64,000 nt of DNA from Astropecten irregularis (taxonomy: Eukaryota; Echinodermata; Asteroidea; Paxillosida; Astropectinidae): assembly GCA_963971285.1 (NCBI GenBank), contig OZ020256.1:2978501-3042500 (forward strand), written 5' to 3'. Position 1 is the first letter of the stretch; the number at the start of each line of letters is the position of its first letter. Position numbers and translations under genes: made by a program. Positions 1-12,250 of the stretch are shown here, one piece after another. Below the pieces are notes generated by a model. It was not told where the DNA came from, ran no database searches, and saw nothing but the letters and a program-made list of their open reading frames with translations.

Positions 1-1121
1 AGCATACTTTGGGATAGATGGCAACTATTAAAAATGCTTAATAATATATCTAGTTCCGTACTTTATTAGTTTTAATTATTAAAATAATCCATAGCTTAAT
101 TTCGCATTCTAATAACTTCAGATGGTAAAGTAATTTTTGTTCAGACGCCATTCACGCTATGGCCGTGAACATGGGTGATTAAAAAGAACTAATTAATTTT
201 ATGACTTTTCCCTGTCTGCATCATCATTCAATAAAAGAGGTATTTTATTTTGTTCCCCCCCCCTCTCACACACTTTCATAGATACACAAGTGCAGGAAGA
301 TTTACTGTTGATGATCACTTTGACTTGGCAACTCAATTTAATAATGACGCCAGGAATCCACTTACCTTAATTCCTTGTCAGCAGCCGGGGCGCCGTACGG
401 TGCATGCACCGTCCAAGGCTCTGGTAGCTGGCGGCAGATACAAATGTGGAAGACCGGGCCTGTGTTCGGTGCATGGTCTCAGCCCGTGAGCTCCAGGCCC
501 CGTGCGGCCGGCCGTGATAGCCATGCTATCCGATAGTCAAGGTTGTTTTTAACTCCACCACTTTACTGACAAGAGATCAATAGCGATAACTAGCTTCTAA
601 TTAAAGTCAATTACTTCATGTACACGACCATCTTTAATCAGAATTGAGACTCCACTCCGGCGCCGATACAAGTTCCAATAGCTGTTGCTATTACAGAACT
701 GCAATACAGTAGTGCAGGCCCGACCAACTAGTGTGACTGAAGAATTTACACGTTACATTTCCAGTGAATTGGTGCATTTTCAAAATTCTTCGCCGACCAC
801 AGAGCCTTTTCAATACAAGGCTTTTGTTCGCAATTTGTAGGTGCCACAATAATGATCGTTCGGCATATAAGTGAACCGTTGGTGTGTTTGCAGCGCTCGA
901 TTTTGTATAATTGCTTCTTAGATATAATAGAATGTAAAAATGTGAACGCCTTACCCCTCAATAAACAGGACCAATTAAGTTCCATTGTTGGCGTATTGCC
1001 GGCGTGGAAATTTGACTGAGTCTTTCTATATTGGATTTTATTTGTTGTAAGACAAATAATACAATCGTTTGTGAAATTGGTGTCGATGTCTGTTCATGAT
1101 TTTTTTTGGGGGGGGGGTGGT
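1..1121. other. gene-free stretch
   Basis: No coding region is supported. All open frames are under 80 codons and lack domain signatures. The stretch contains a C-rich run near 254-264 and a GC-richer patch (about 385-525) with the small palindrome GGTGCATGCACC near 399. No repeat shared with the rest of the window was noticed here. Confidence 0.5.
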
Positions 1122-1308
1122 TTTAAAAGATTCACTAAAAGATTTTCGGTCGTTGTTTTACTTATTTCTGGATAAATACACCATTTCAGGCGGAAAGAAA
1201 TTGTAACGGTATGTTTCTATCACCACCATCTTCATACCCTATAAGTTATACGTAAATCTGTGAACATTTCTGTTTTAGTTTCTTACCAAAGTATGATGCT
1301 ACTTTTAA
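1122..1308 (+). mobile_element. 3' half of the 365-bp TTAA-type MITE (family A)
   Basis: The segment matches the right half of the full-length copies at 9193 and 45476: a 'GATTTTCGGTCGTTGTTTTA' block, the ACCACCATCTTCATACCCT block, and an end near ACCAAAGTATGATGCTAC followed by TTTTAAAGG. The left half is absent; a G-rich run near 1108-1118 precedes it. Plus orientation is defined here as having CATCTTCATACCC on the plus strand. Confidence 0.85.
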
Positions 1309-3337
1309 AGGTCACGGCCATGTTGTTCAAACTTACATCCGGGACATAACGTCGCCTCATCGATAGACATGTTATTGTTTCTGTATAATCAAACCGTCTG
1401 CTAGTTGACATGTAAAGGCAATCAGAGCAAAACCTTTCATCGTCTTGACAGACATGACCAAAATTCACAATCTGTGTTATTTTTTTTTACCAGCAATACC
1501 AAATACACCGGTCCAATAAATCATCGTTTTGTTTCCGACTGATTCGCCACTATTTTCTTTTAATATAAATATATATTCTTTTTTTTTTTGAAAAAAAAAA
1601 AAAAAAAACACGTTGCACCCCCCCCCCTTCCAAAAGAAAAGAGCCAAAACCCAAAGATAATATACCGAGAGGTTGTACAATGTTTGTACAAAGTCACTAC
1701 GTCCACATTACCCGGATGCAGACGGATAACCATGGTAACATATGAAAGGCACAATACACTGAATCCGCCATCAAACAATGTGAAGTCATAATTACTGTTT
1801 GCCATTTCACGATGTTCCATTTCTGACGAAAAGGGACGGATTTATTTTCAAAGGGTGCCGCCAATTATGACCATAGAGCGTATCAAGCATGCCGTTTATT
1901 TGACAGCCGAAAAACATGAAAGCATTCTATAAAGCCTCTTGTAGTGAGGTACATTTTACATATACCCGGAGGATACAGCCCTTGGCTTGTGTATATAACT
2001 GCAACATATAGATGTTTGATTGTGCCAAAGGGGACATGGTCCCAAACGTCTGACGTCACTGAATAAGAAGCTCTCTCTTTGCTCATTGTGACAACAATTT
2101 CAGAATTCTTTTGGGATTTTGCAGTTCATGAGTTTGCCTGAATTACAAAACGGATCCAACATCCATACGTTGTAGCACGAGACAACATAATTGTTCGCAC
2201 CATAATAGCGTTTCAGGCGCCGTGAATATATAACTCACCCAACATGTATTATTACCACTGGTTGACATGAAAATGATACGAAAATGGTTTCCAGTCATGG
2301 CAGTAAGCTTGCTTTACTACCCACAATTTTGTAAATTTGCAACAATCCTGAGAAAAAGATTCCTTGTTTGTATCGCTCTCTCTATTTTATGTCATGATCT
2401 CCAATGGCCCATGTCTCCTGTTGAAGAAGTGCGTAATTCATTTTATGTGTAGAATTTCGTCTACAATCCCAGGCTTATAATATTCATCACCCACTAACCT
2501 CTACTTGGAAAATAAACTGGCATATAGGCCTATTCACATCAATGACGTCCCCGAATCAATCCCAGAGCGATTAAAAAAAAGGAGCCTTGGTTAGCTCGGA
2601 ATCAATTAGTGATTATATAGATGCCGTATTTTTCTTGACTATTGCAACGAAGTTACAAGCCTTACTGTCACCGGTCATCCTTACCGACCAGCTGCCGCTG
2701 CGCTCCTCCCGAGAATTATTTGCTTTAATAGCTTACAAGTTCCCATCCGTCTCCCTGCATGCAATTCGCTGCAATCTGTTAGTAATAACATTAGGCCGGA
2801 GCAAATAGACGACCGTATGGGTTCATTATAGACCTAAGCATGCAGCCTCATTACTGTGTCTAAACCACTGATGAGCGGCTTCTTGCGCTACAATGAAATT
2901 AATATAGACTTCATCTCTATCTCATTCTATTTTTTTTTAATAAACCTCAAATGCCAGGTCAAACCTTATAAATGAGCGGTATACAGACAGAGTAGCCAAA
3001 GAAAACCCCTAAAGATGTACGTATTATGTGGGATTTGCCAGAGATACAATTTACTAGGAAGCTGTTTATTACATCACTGTAGGAGGTTGTCGGTCCCACG
3101 CAGTGAGCAACATCCGTTTGGGCCATCATTTTGAACGGTGTGATCGACTAACGGACAGGTGTTTGTGGTGTGAATAACATTCATTTAAAAATTCAATAAT
3201 TTCACCAAAAAAAAAGATACACAAATGTAAAAGCATATCTGCCGGATGCAACAAGGATAAGATGTATTTATGTCAATTTTAAGTAGGCACAACTGAATTT
3301 GCATTACTGCTAGTAGTAATGACATATCACGATTTTA
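1309..3337. other. gene-free stretch with homopolymer hairpin
   Basis: No supported gene. At 1579-1608 there is a run of about 11 T, one G, then about 18 A, which can fold on itself, followed by a C10 run (about 1618-1627). This looks like a degenerate poly(A)/poly(T) junction or a slippage-prone site. The remainder is AT-rich with short chance frames only. Confidence 0.5.
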
Positions 3338-3613
3338 TATAAAAATGCTTAAAGTTAGGAGGGCCTGACGCGTTTCGATGCTAGCAGGATCTTTCTCAAA
3401 GGCTAAATGACAGAGAACAGGAACATGCAGGTGAAAGAAACATACATGAATGGATGAGAGGATATGGGCAATGGGATGGTGGGGAGTGGGCTTAGTAGGA
3501 GAGTGGGTGTAAGTAAGATCAGTCAGATAAAGAGTTGTCAGATGGGCAAGATCTTTAAGCATTTGATATATTTCAGGTCATTTTGCCTGATGAGCAGTTT
3601 GCAGCAGTTTATT
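3338..3613. repeat. dispersed repeat with inverted ends (family R), probably retroelement-derived
   Basis: The left part (about 3345-3405) carries GTTAGGAGGGCC, GACGCGTTTCGATGCTAGC and AGGATCTTTCTCAAAGGCT, all shared with 42103-42157. The right part (3558-3613) is the reverse complement of 42050-42103, with TTTCAGGTCATTTTG and GAGCAGTTTGCAGCAGTT. The same consensus is therefore present here with its two halves in opposite orientations about 150 bp apart. The 'CGAAACG' motif followed by a small fold is common near the 3' ends of several retroelement groups. The family is not resolved. Confidence 0.6.
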
Positions 3614-3814
3614 ACTTGTATTGGCGATTTTATATATTTAGACCTATAGCCTACTTGTTTGCAAGATTATTACGGCAATATAAGTGCTATATGCGCAACC
3701 AGATCCAATAAGATCATAGCTTTTAACAACAATTTAAACAGCACATTCATGCTCTTTGTAATACAGAAGCCCATGCAGTAAAAAAATAAACACATGCTTA
3801 ACAATTTCAACGAC

Positions 3815-3898
3815 AATTTTGTCGAGAAACTGCACATCTTTCCACGAGCGCAGTTTGTCGACAAAATTAATTCCGCGCATTGTGATTGGCCAACGCGT
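3815..3898. repeat. hairpin plus fragment of the 39711 element's TIR
   Basis: Positions 3815-3833 and 3850-3868 form inverted arms (AATTTTGTCGAGAAACTGC and its complement) with one mismatch and a 16-nt loop. Directly adjacent, 3875-3898 matches 39970-39993, part of the right inverted repeat of the element at 39711-40034, with one mismatch in 24 bases. It is probably the remnant of a related element. Confidence 0.6.
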
Positions 3899-3979
3899 AT
3901 TAAAAAAAAGAATCATTTACAGACCTCAACAAAATGAGACGGTGCAATGAGAACAAGATGGCAAAAGACGTAAACTAAT

Positions 3980-4121
3980 GGTGCATTCGTTTAGCTAACA
4001 CCGGTCAGCCCTTACTGGGTTTGGTCGTGTTTTACTGCACAAAACAAGCCAGAGAATAGGGGGGGGGGGACGAGGTTGACTGTATGGTGTCGACCCGGAG
4101 GAGCTAAACGAATGCACCCTA
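3980..4121. mobile_element. MITE with GGGTGCATTCGTTTA ends (family C), copy 1
   Basis: The left end GGTGCATTCGTTTAGCT and right end AGCTAAACGAATGCACCCT are inverted copies of each other. The interior matches the copy at 33077-33213 (CAGCCCTTACTGGG, TTTACTGCACAAAACAAGC, GTGTCGACCCGG). This copy has an expanded G-run near 4060. It has no coding capacity; the end sequence would suit a hAT-type parent, but no clear 8-bp target duplication was seen. Confidence 0.8.
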
Positions 4122-5041
4122 AAACAGACACCCCCAACCCCGGAAGAAAGCAAACGAAAGGAGCAAAAATAAAACATCACACAACCCCACCATGTCACGT
4201 GGTGTAATCCCTGACGTGACGTCATCAGCCAACTTACCGAGACTCCTTGGCAACGCTCAATACACCAATCAGCACACGGCAATTGAGATAACAGTGAAAC
4301 GCACACTCCGTTCTAATCTTCGCACTGTTGAGAGAAAAATGGTATACCAAGTGACATGTGACTATTCCATGCGTGAAGTTGCGACCTCGCACTGACTGCT
4401 TATATATACTGTGGTAATCGTGTTAAGTAATTCCATAAAGAATTATGACTTCAAGATCTTCATCAGATTAAAACATAAATAGTTTACTATAGGAAAAACA
4501 TCAATGCAAAAAAAATACGAAAGCAAACAGTTTTGATTGCATCCAGTTCCAAAAATTATATTACTTCAACATTATTGAATCTTGAGTCCTAACGAATCGT
4601 GATTGCTACGCGTCCTCCGAGCAGATGAGAGGAAAGCTTATACTGAGAATAAATCCGAAAAAAGAAAAACAGACAGGATTTTGTTCTGATTTCATTTGGT
4701 TTTGGGGAATTGTATTACAGCACGTTGCAAGATAACACACCTGAGACGTGGAAAGAGGATCGGACGAACGAGGGCATGAATGTTACCAAGTTACCAAGTT
4801 GCAAAAGCCTGATAATGAGCTGAATATTCAAACGAACAGACTTGATTCGGATGACAAGACTTGAAAACAAAATCCAACATACAAATAAATAAAATAGACA
4901 TGCAAAACAACATGCACAATCAACAAATCAGCTACCCAACCCACCAATAAACAAGACAAGTAATGCAAAATAATCAGTGAAATGCAAATACTTATAGCAA
5001 GCCAACAACCAACATGCACCAAGCAATTATCCATAGTCCTA
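4122..5041. other. gene-free stretch
   Basis: AT-rich, with no supported coding region and no repeat family recognised. Confidence 0.45.
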
Positions 5042-5469
5042 TACAGGGTGCCCCCTCCCCCCCCCCAAAAAAAACGCAACATTTTGTGTCGATAACTATT
5101 ATATTAGAATTGTTTATCACTTAAAGATTCAGATATATGAACAACACTGTTTTGACTATCATCGTGTAGAATTTGAGCCAAATTGGACTGAAATCGAGGG
5201 AAAAAACTAAGACTGAATTGCCCAACCTCAACACACATTATGTGTGCATTGACCACTTATTCTGGAATACTGCAAATTTGTTTTCAAAGAGTACCCTTTC
5301 AATTGGTCATATTTTCGCCAATTTCAGCCAAATTTTGCTTAAATTATACATGGTGATAGCCAAGACATGGTTGTATCATATAGCTGAATCTTGAAGTGAT
5401 AAACAGTTTAATTTTAACATAATGGTTCCCGACACAGTGTTGCGTTTTTTCTGCATGGGACACCCTGTA
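5042..5469. mobile_element. mariner-like non-autonomous element (family B), copy 1
   Basis: The ends are TACAGGGTG and CACCCTGTA, so the inverted repeat CAGGGTG is flanked by TA on both sides, as expected for Tc1/mariner-type insertion. The inverted similarity continues inward for roughly 100 bp (GTTTATCACTT near 5115 against AAGTGATAAAC near 5394; TGTGTCG against CGACACA). A second copy is at 18563-18982. There is no transposase frame. The left end carries a C-run and A-run expansion (5050-5073). Confidence 0.82.
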
Positions 5470-6347
5470 CAATCTGTATTCTTTTGTATAATACCAGACA
5501 ACATTAAGAATATCATACATTTTCAGAATCTGTCTAAAAACACCCATGACAAACAACCAATTTCACAACAGCATTTTCACTCGTAATTTCACAAACTAAT
5601 ATATAGAGGTTTAGCAAGATAATATACGAAATCGAGACTTTTTTTCATTTAAAAAGAAATGTGCACATTGATGCAGTAATCGAGACACGTTGAAATCCAA
5701 CAAATTGTGTGGATCAATGGTACTATATACTCTCAAGAGATGCAAGTCTTCATTGAAATACACCGAGAGCGGGTATTTTTATCCCCCTTTTCTTGAATGT
5801 GTCGCGCCTTTCCATTTTCTTCCTACTCTTCTTATTCTCGACGCAAAATCGAAAGTACTGGCAGTTTTTCAAAATGTTATTTTGATATGTGAGCTTCATG
5901 TTGGTTCAAATACCAAGATTATTTTTCAGCGATCGTGATCATTTTTCCTCGGCAAGATCGGGCATCTTGTCGGCAAGCGATTCTAAAAGGGTCTGAAAGA
6001 ATCAAGACGCCGCGGTGATATCCTATATAGGCTTCTAAATTAATAATAGATTGTATGCGTCGGGCTGCATGCATGCTGAATGCCGTGCCATAGATGGGGG
6101 TCGTGCAAGCTCCTGTGGGTAACTCCGTTTACGTGATTTGTTTGATTTTAGGTGTGTCCCCCCCAAAAAAAAACAAGGAAGGATTGAAGAGCTTGTGTCC
6201 TTCTTCAAGACACTTTTCCCATCTTGCTAGGACAGGGATGGATATGTGTTGTGTCAGCTTCCATGTTCATTGTACATCATGGAGTAATCTCGTCGGCACT
6301 GAACAATACCACTGACCTGGAGCGGATATAAGAGCATCGGGATTTCC
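5470..6347. other. gene-free stretch
   Basis: No supported coding region. Short frames only and no shared repeat recognised. Confidence 0.45.
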
Positions 6348-6483
6348 AATGGGAGACTTTGGAGAACCAGCCAACAGCGCACGCGCGCAAACGCGTACGC
6401 ATGCGCAAAACAATGCGCGCATGCTCACAATTGCGTGCGCGTGCGCTGTTGACTTGAAGACCGGTTCTCCTTAGTCTCCCATT
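6348..6483. mobile_element. CGCG-rich palindromic MITE (family D), copy 1
   Basis: The ends are AATGGGAGACT and AGTCTCCCATT. Inner arms of alternating purine-pyrimidine sequence (GCGCACGCGCGC, GCGTGCGCGTGCGC) flank the core ACAATGCGCGCATGCTCAC. Two further copies lie at 56508-56657 and 56899-57043. It encodes no protein. Confidence 0.88.
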
Positions 6484-6833
6484 CACTAGTGAAATGCGCC
6501 ACACTTATTATACAAAGTCATAATAATAGTATTCATTATTATCATAACTATATCAATATGGCTAGGCAGACCATGATGTCAAACCAATGGGAAACAATGA
6601 GTGTTTTCATTATCAATCTTGAAGGAATTTCAATGTTCCGAATGGATGGCATTGCTCCTTGGGTTGCAGAATCTTTGTGCGGAAAAAAGTAGCTTGGATG
6701 AAGAGTTTAGCAACACTAAAACAGGAGCTAAATTGGGAAAGGCTTGGCGCACAATGCAAGAATGAGGGATATAGTTGTCCCCCATTTTTCAGATATTATC
6801 ATTTGTATAATACACTGTACCAAGTGGGTTCAG

Positions 6834-7198
6834 TTAAAGGTAGTATCATACTTTGGCAAGAAACCAAAACAGAAATGTTCACAGATTTACGTATAACTTA
6901 CAGGGTATGAAGATGGTGGTGGTAGAAACATACCGTTATAATTTTTCCGTCTGAAATGGTGTATTTATCCAGAAATTAGTAAAACAACGACCGAAAATCT
7001 GTTTGCTCCTTTAAAAGATCAAAAATAAAAGAGAAAAGACTTAAGAAATAATGTGGCTGTTTTTCACTGTTTTCTGAAGAAGTGGGCACCGTATGGGACT
7101 GAAATTTTCACAGATGACTGTTGCTGTATCTTCCGTGATATTTCTGCCCATGATTCTGTATTTCATTGACAAAAACCAAAGTATGATACTACCTTTAA
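6834..7198 (-). mobile_element. 365-bp TTAA-type MITE (family A), full copy
   Basis: The element begins TTAAAGGTAGTATCATACTT and ends with the complement AAGTATGATACTACCTTTAA. The diagnostic internal blocks are in minus orientation: GGGTATGAAGATGGTGGTGG, AACAACGACCGAAAATC, CTGTTTTTCACTGTTTTCT and ATGGGACTGAAATTTTCACA. TTAA at both ends suggests a TTAA target duplication, as used by piggyBac and Kolobok transposons. It is non-coding. Confidence 0.9.
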
Positions 7199-7551
7199 GT
7201 CGCTATTCATGTCATATTCTACACCAAAGTCACCCAAAGTCACCCAAAGTCGACATCGCCATGTGGTTGTGAATACGAAGTGCAGAGACGTAAAGCCGAC
7301 ATGTTAATTTCCAAATCTTCAATTATCATTTAGTTTATGAGAGACATGACAAGAGCACATTACTGTAATTGACTTTTGCTCCCAGTGGTATGCTCGTACT
7401 GATGGTGAATGGGACTATTTCTATGGACAAACCGTCTGTATGTGGTTCTACATCTCAGGTGAATGAACCTGGTGAAAATGTTCAAGAAATGAGTTTGCAA
7501 GGAGTGTATGTAATGTATGCATGTTGTATGTATGTATGTATTTGGGCGAGT
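7199..7551. other. gene-free stretch ending in a GTAT microsatellite
   Basis: Contains a short triple direct repeat CACCCAAAGT near 7229-7256 and an imperfect (GTAT)n tract at about 7505-7541 immediately before the SINE at 7552. No coding region is supported. Confidence 0.5.
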
Positions 7552-7830
7552 GCGGCAGCGTGGCCGAACAACGGTGCTGGACATTGTGCACCGGACACTG
7601 CCCAGCTAGTACGGGGCCGCTGACGGACACCAGGTGGTTGAACTACCGGGAGGTCACAGGTTCAAATCCCGCCCAGTTCAATTTCTATTTTAGTAAAGGT
7701 AAATGACCTGAAACGACACCTATATATTCATGTCAACTGCAAACACCCTCCTGAAGACGAACAGAAAATACTGTTCGGAACGTTGAGACAATACTACCGG
7801 TTCTTCTGAGAACCACACACTCTCACATTA
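7552..7830 (+). mobile_element. tRNA-derived SINE with retroelement-like 3' tail
   Basis: The head resembles a tRNA-Leu: an A-box-like TGGCCGAACAACGG near 7560 and a perfect B box GGTTCAAATCC at 7659-7669. The spacing between boxes is far too long for a real tRNA and the acceptor stem does not close. The tail carries TCGGAACGTTGAGA (7775-7788) and the hairpin GGTTCTTCTGAGAACC (7799-7814). A closely similar hairpin and an ACGTCGA motif occur on the minus strand at 12826-12868, suggesting the SINE borrowed its 3' end from that retroelement group. Pol III transcription is inferred. Confidence 0.75.
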
Positions 7831-9107
7831 TTTGAGATTACATGGTGTCACCACAAACCTACCTCATTTTAGTACTTCCACCATGCATAGCTTTGAGTAT
7901 TATTTGCTCTCAGACGAAACAACAAGTGCATGGCCTCCACTACGATATTTATCCATTTCTGAATGAAATATTGAAATATGTACATTCCCGAACGATACTC
8001 TTCAAAGCAAAGTATCCGTCATAATGTTAACGTGCGATATTTCATTTCACCACTTCAGACATCCTAAACTGCCAAAATGTTTCAATTTCGAAATTTAACC
8101 TCAATCTCGGAAGTACAGTGCATGTATGTTGTCTATACAAAATGTTAATAAACAACACCAATCCATTCGATGTTATTTGTACTTTGTGTTTGTATTTGTT
8201 ATGGAGACACGTGTATTGATTATGAGGCTAGCCGACTCGATCATGTTACATTATGGCAAGGACAACTTGCATTGAACTCATGTAGGCCTACCATTTATAT
8301 TCATAACGAACTCCGTGTCCGTCAGCCATTGGTTTTGGATACGAGATTGCTTGCAGCTCACGCTAGCCGTGCGGGTATGAGGTTACGAACACCGATACCG
8401 ATATAATACCGTTGCCAATTCTAAGACATGTATTTTTCCCCCTTTTTCCCCATTCCACGATATACCCTTTGGCGGAAGGTTATTCCAGTAGACAGTTATA
8501 TAAACCAACTATACCCTATCTGTATATCAAGATGCAAAAGCCAGATTTGCGTTTATCATAATTTCTTAAGCTGTGGCGAGAGCTATAGAAGAAAAAGCTC
8601 TAGATTTAGCGGTACAGCAAAGCCGTACCGCTACTCGTACGTATACATATCATGCACCTGCAAATTCACACAGTATGACTAATGCAAAGCATTTTCACGT
8701 GTTTTCTTCCATACGTTTCTGGCCATTCTATTTATATTGATATTGGAATTGCCTCATTATTAACATCGTTTACCGTGGGTTACTATTATCTACTTCGATT
8801 TGTTCCTCTCATATCTCTAATTGCTTTATTCAACTCTTCCGCGGTGAGTCAGATTCAGGAATGTCTATGAGTCTATTCTGGGTATTATATTCTCAGCCTT
8901 AAGTCTATTTTACTCCAACAATACAGTCGGAATTAGCGGAAATTAGTAATGAGAAGTGAGGTTAGACAGTTCACTCTAATACGAGGATATAGAAATTGTG
9001 TGTTATGTATACGCAACTATTTAACCCTCGGTGCAAATCAAGGTTAATTTGGCTAAGTCTGTGATAATCACCCAGAGACAATGCAAACAGTTATGACATT
9101 TGGAACC
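7831..9107. other. gene-free stretch
   Basis: No supported gene. Positions about 7845-7905 resemble 50239-50290 (CTTCCACCATGCATAGCTT against CTTCCACCACGCATAGCTT, with GGTGTCACC just upstream in both), a small shared repeat of unknown origin. Confidence 0.45.
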
Positions 9108-9170
9108 TTTAAAGGTACAGTACATGATTGGTAACATCCCCAAACATAAATGTTCACAGATTTACGATGC
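9108..9170. mobile_element. truncated MITE of the divergent A-type subfamily
   Basis: Starts TTTAAAGGTACAGTACATGATTGG, like the divergent copy at 10166, and keeps 'AATGTTCACAGATTTACG'. It stops about 20 bp before the full family A copy at 9193. Confidence 0.65.
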
Positions 9171-9192
9171 CCAGTCACAGTGTTCTGTCACC

Positions 9193-9556
9193 TTAAAGGT
9201 AGTATTATACATTGGTTTTTGTCAAAGAAGTACAGATTCATGGGCAAAAATATCATGGAGATACAGTCACAGTCATCTGTGAAAATGTCAGTCCCATACG
9301 GTGCCCACTTTTAGAGAAAATCGTGAAAAACGGCCACAGAATTTCTTAAGTCTTTTCTCTTTTATTTTTGATCTTTTAAAAGATCAAAAAGATTTTCGGT
9401 CGTTGTTTGACTAATTTCTGGATAAATACACCATTTCAGGCGGAAATATTTTAACGGTATGTTTCTACCACCACTATCTTCATACCTTGTAGGTTATACG
9501 TAAATCTGTGAACATTTCTGTTTTGGTTTCTTACCAAAGTATGATACTACCTTTAA
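9193..9556 (+). mobile_element. 365-bp TTAA-type MITE (family A), full copy
   Basis: TTAAAGG at the left end and CCTTTAA at the right. It contains the central perfect palindrome around GATCTTTTAAAAGATC (about 9369-9384) and all the internal blocks of the copies at 6834 and 45476, in plus orientation. Confidence 0.9.
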
Positions 9557-10165
9557 GCAATCATGTATTTGCCTTTAACACAGCGTTGGGAAACATTGGA
9601 CAATTTTTTGCTACTTGACACACGGGTAAGTGCGCTGCAAGCGAACAAAATGTCCGTTAATACTATACAGTAGCAAATTTCACCATATCATCACCGTGGC
9701 ACCGTTTAGCATGAGGGGTTCTGCGCGCTTTGATGTGTTGCATATTATGCAAAACTAATATACATACATAGTGATGTGAGGGCCTCAGTTTCTGATGTAA
9801 TTTTACTTTAAATATTCCTCACTTTTCCAGTAAAAGATATAAAGAAGGGAAAGAATCAGAGGCCATGCAGTCGATTTTACTTGACTTCATGAATTTATCA
9901 TTTTAATGGAATAACTTAAAAGCGGTCTATTGCATTGCTGTGTTATTTAATATCTCATTTGAATTTAAAGCACACAAGGTGAATCCCTTTTTACGTTATA
10001 GTATTGGATTATTTCCATCACTGACTGCATATGGCGTTTGAATACAACTTGAAGGGTGTTTTGTGAAGTCAAGAACTCAAAATGATTCACCAAATTTAGC
10101 AAACGAGGAAATAACAAATTTTTGTCACTTAACCTTTGGATGTACACACGAACAAATAGACGAAA
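9557..10165. other. gene-free stretch
   Basis: No supported gene and no recognised repeat. Confidence 0.45.
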
Positions 10166-10532
10166 TTAAAGGTATAGTACATGCATGATTGGTAAAGGTC
10201 ACAGAACAGCACTCACACTTTGTCTGATCAAACATGTTCATAAAATAATAAACCTGTGAAAATCAGACTTATGAGCCACGAGAGAATAGCGAAAAACCGA
10301 CTCATTTTTTCTTATAAAACGTAAAGAATGGTTTTGATCTTACTACAAGATCAAAACTGTTGTCGGTCTTTGTTTTACTAAATCATTTCTTGATAGATAC
10401 ACCATTTCGGGTGGAAATATTTTCACGGTAAGTTTCTACCAGCACCATCTTCATACCCTGGAGGTTATACGTAAATCTGTGAACATTTCTGTTCAGTTGG
10501 GTATGTTATCAAATCTGTACTGTACCTTTAAA
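10166..10532 (+). mobile_element. divergent full-length relative of family A MITE
   Basis: TTAAAGGTATAGTACATGC at the left and CTGTACCTTTAA at the right. The interior keeps the layout of family A (GAGAATAGCGAAAAACCGAC, ACCATCTTCATACCCTGGAG, GTAAATCTGTGAACATTTCT) but with many substitutions, so it represents an older or separate subfamily sharing the TTAA ends. Confidence 0.8.
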
Positions 10533-11708
10533 CGCTATACGATAAGGCGGCATGATACTCATTGTATGCAAACAAACTGAAATAAAGACCAAAAGCATTA
10601 ATATTCACGTGGAAGCTCAATTACTGAGCAGTCAACAGAATTGGTGAGGGTCAATGGTACTTCAAAGCGGTTCGGTTTCGCTCCGCTGAGAAAGCATAAT
10701 ATTATTTATTAAGTTTCAACAAGCATTAAGTGCAACATTATTATTACTGTGAAGTGTTTCACGCTGAACTCGGTTTGGATTGGTCATATTCGAGAACACT
10801 GCATGTGAAACCCTTTACATGTATAAACGAGTACCAAATACTGTGGCTGTTTTTCACTGTTTTCTCAAAATGTGGGCACCGTATGGTGGTATAATAAATA
10901 TACGAAAATAAAACCATGCATTTACAATGTACAATAAAACAACAACCCTGAAGACGACATTAAAGATTAAAAAAAAAAACGCACTAAAAACCGACCCACA
11001 AATAGAACGGGCAACTATAGACACCGGTATCATTGCAGTATATGGGCCTATATGCTGGTTACCAGAATCACAGAGTATTTGCATAGAGATTGGAGCTGAT
11101 TAATCTTTCATTGTTGTATTTATTTTCAATTTCCCCCATGGTGCCGAAGCATCAGAGTCCGGATAATTGCAGAAGACCTTGCAAGGCGACTAGCGTGAGC
11201 TGTAGGCCAGCCTCCATCCAGCAAGCTCCTTGGCCGAGCAATATAGCCTTTCCAATAACTGCGAGATGGGTTTATTCTGCGAAAGCTATCGAAAGGATTC
11301 TCCTAGCACACTATTAAGCCAGTCTCTCATCACACGGCTTTTATTGTTAGACCGCGAGCTCGTATAGATTTAACACCAACACTTGAACAGACCGATATTT
11401 TATGGAAACTATGGCTCAAAATGATGAGAGCAATCTCCCCACAGATTTGGAGTCAGATTTCATTTGGAGAGCGGATAAACCAGTCTTATTAAATCAATTA
11501 TCTCGTTTATACCTCACCGTGCACCTAGTCTGTATCATATAATACACGCATGCGATGTACGGTTAAATAATCATGGCAAATGAACTTGAATCTGTGCTGG
11601 TTCAAGGTTGCGTACAGTTACATGCACTGATTGCACTTATTAAATGGGATGTACGTAGTTACTAAGCGAGTGATGTGTTCGGTAAGTTAATTACAGAAAC
11701 TGGCAATT
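10533..11708. other. gene-free stretch with a small family A fragment
   Basis: Positions about 10837-10887 match the CTGTGGCTGTTTTTCACTGT...GGGCACCGTATGG section of family A. No supported gene in the rest. Confidence 0.6.
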
Positions 11709-11799
11709 GGGAGCCAATTTCATAGAGCTCTGATCAAGGAAGACCTTTCATGCTGAAGCAAATTTTGTGCTTGGTATCAGCTTTATGAAATTGGCCCCT
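11709..11799. mobile_element. short MITE with GGCCAATTTCATA ends (family G)
   Basis: GAGCCAATTTCATAGAGCTC at the left is inverted as GCTTTATGAAATTGGCCCC at the right, 91 bp overall. The inner segment (GATCAAGGAAGACCTTTCATG) matches, in reverse, the interior of the copy at 16917. Confidence 0.8.
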
Positions 11800-12012
11800 G
11801 GATGGAAACGAACTGGCCATCCAGCTGAACAAAATGTTGAACTTGATTGCATGGTTGGCAGGGAGTCAGACAGCGAAGACGAGCAACAATCAATTCCATA
11901 AAGACTGTTTATGATTATCATAATGATATGACTCTCTCGCTGCAGTATAGAGCATTGCATAGCCGAGTGCATCAGCCTGGATGCCCGTGGAGGTCTACGT
12001 ACGTAACACTCT

Positions 12013-12250
12013 ACGGGCGTTTTCGAAACGGAAGCTTAGGCTCAGGCTCAGGCTCTGACATCCATATGTTGAAAAATAGGTTGTGATTTTTCATTGAAGC
12101 TGAAGCTCTGTTTCCCCTTTCAAACCAGAGAATCTACTTCAAAACCGCTGCCAAAGGTCTCTATTTTGATGCCCGTTGTTTTGGAATGGATTCACGAAAT
12201 GGAACCGGAGCCTGAAACGGAGCCCGAGCCTCCGTTTCGAAAACGCCCTA
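12013..12250 (-). mobile_element. MITE with GGGCGTTTTCGAAACGGA ends (family E), copy 1
   Basis: The left TACGGGCGTTTTCGAAACGG is inverted as CCGTTTCGAAAACGCCCTA at the right. Subterminal GCTCAGGCTCAGGCTC and GGAGCCTGAAACGGAGCCCG repeats lie just inside the ends. The core (complement of CAAAATAGAGACCTTTGGC and GTAGATTCTCTGGTTTG) matches the copy at 34107-34324 in opposite orientation. Confidence 0.85.

Noticed and set aside
7552-7680. Functional tRNA-Leu gene
   Set aside because: A and B boxes are about 90 bp apart and the stems do not pair; it is a SINE head.
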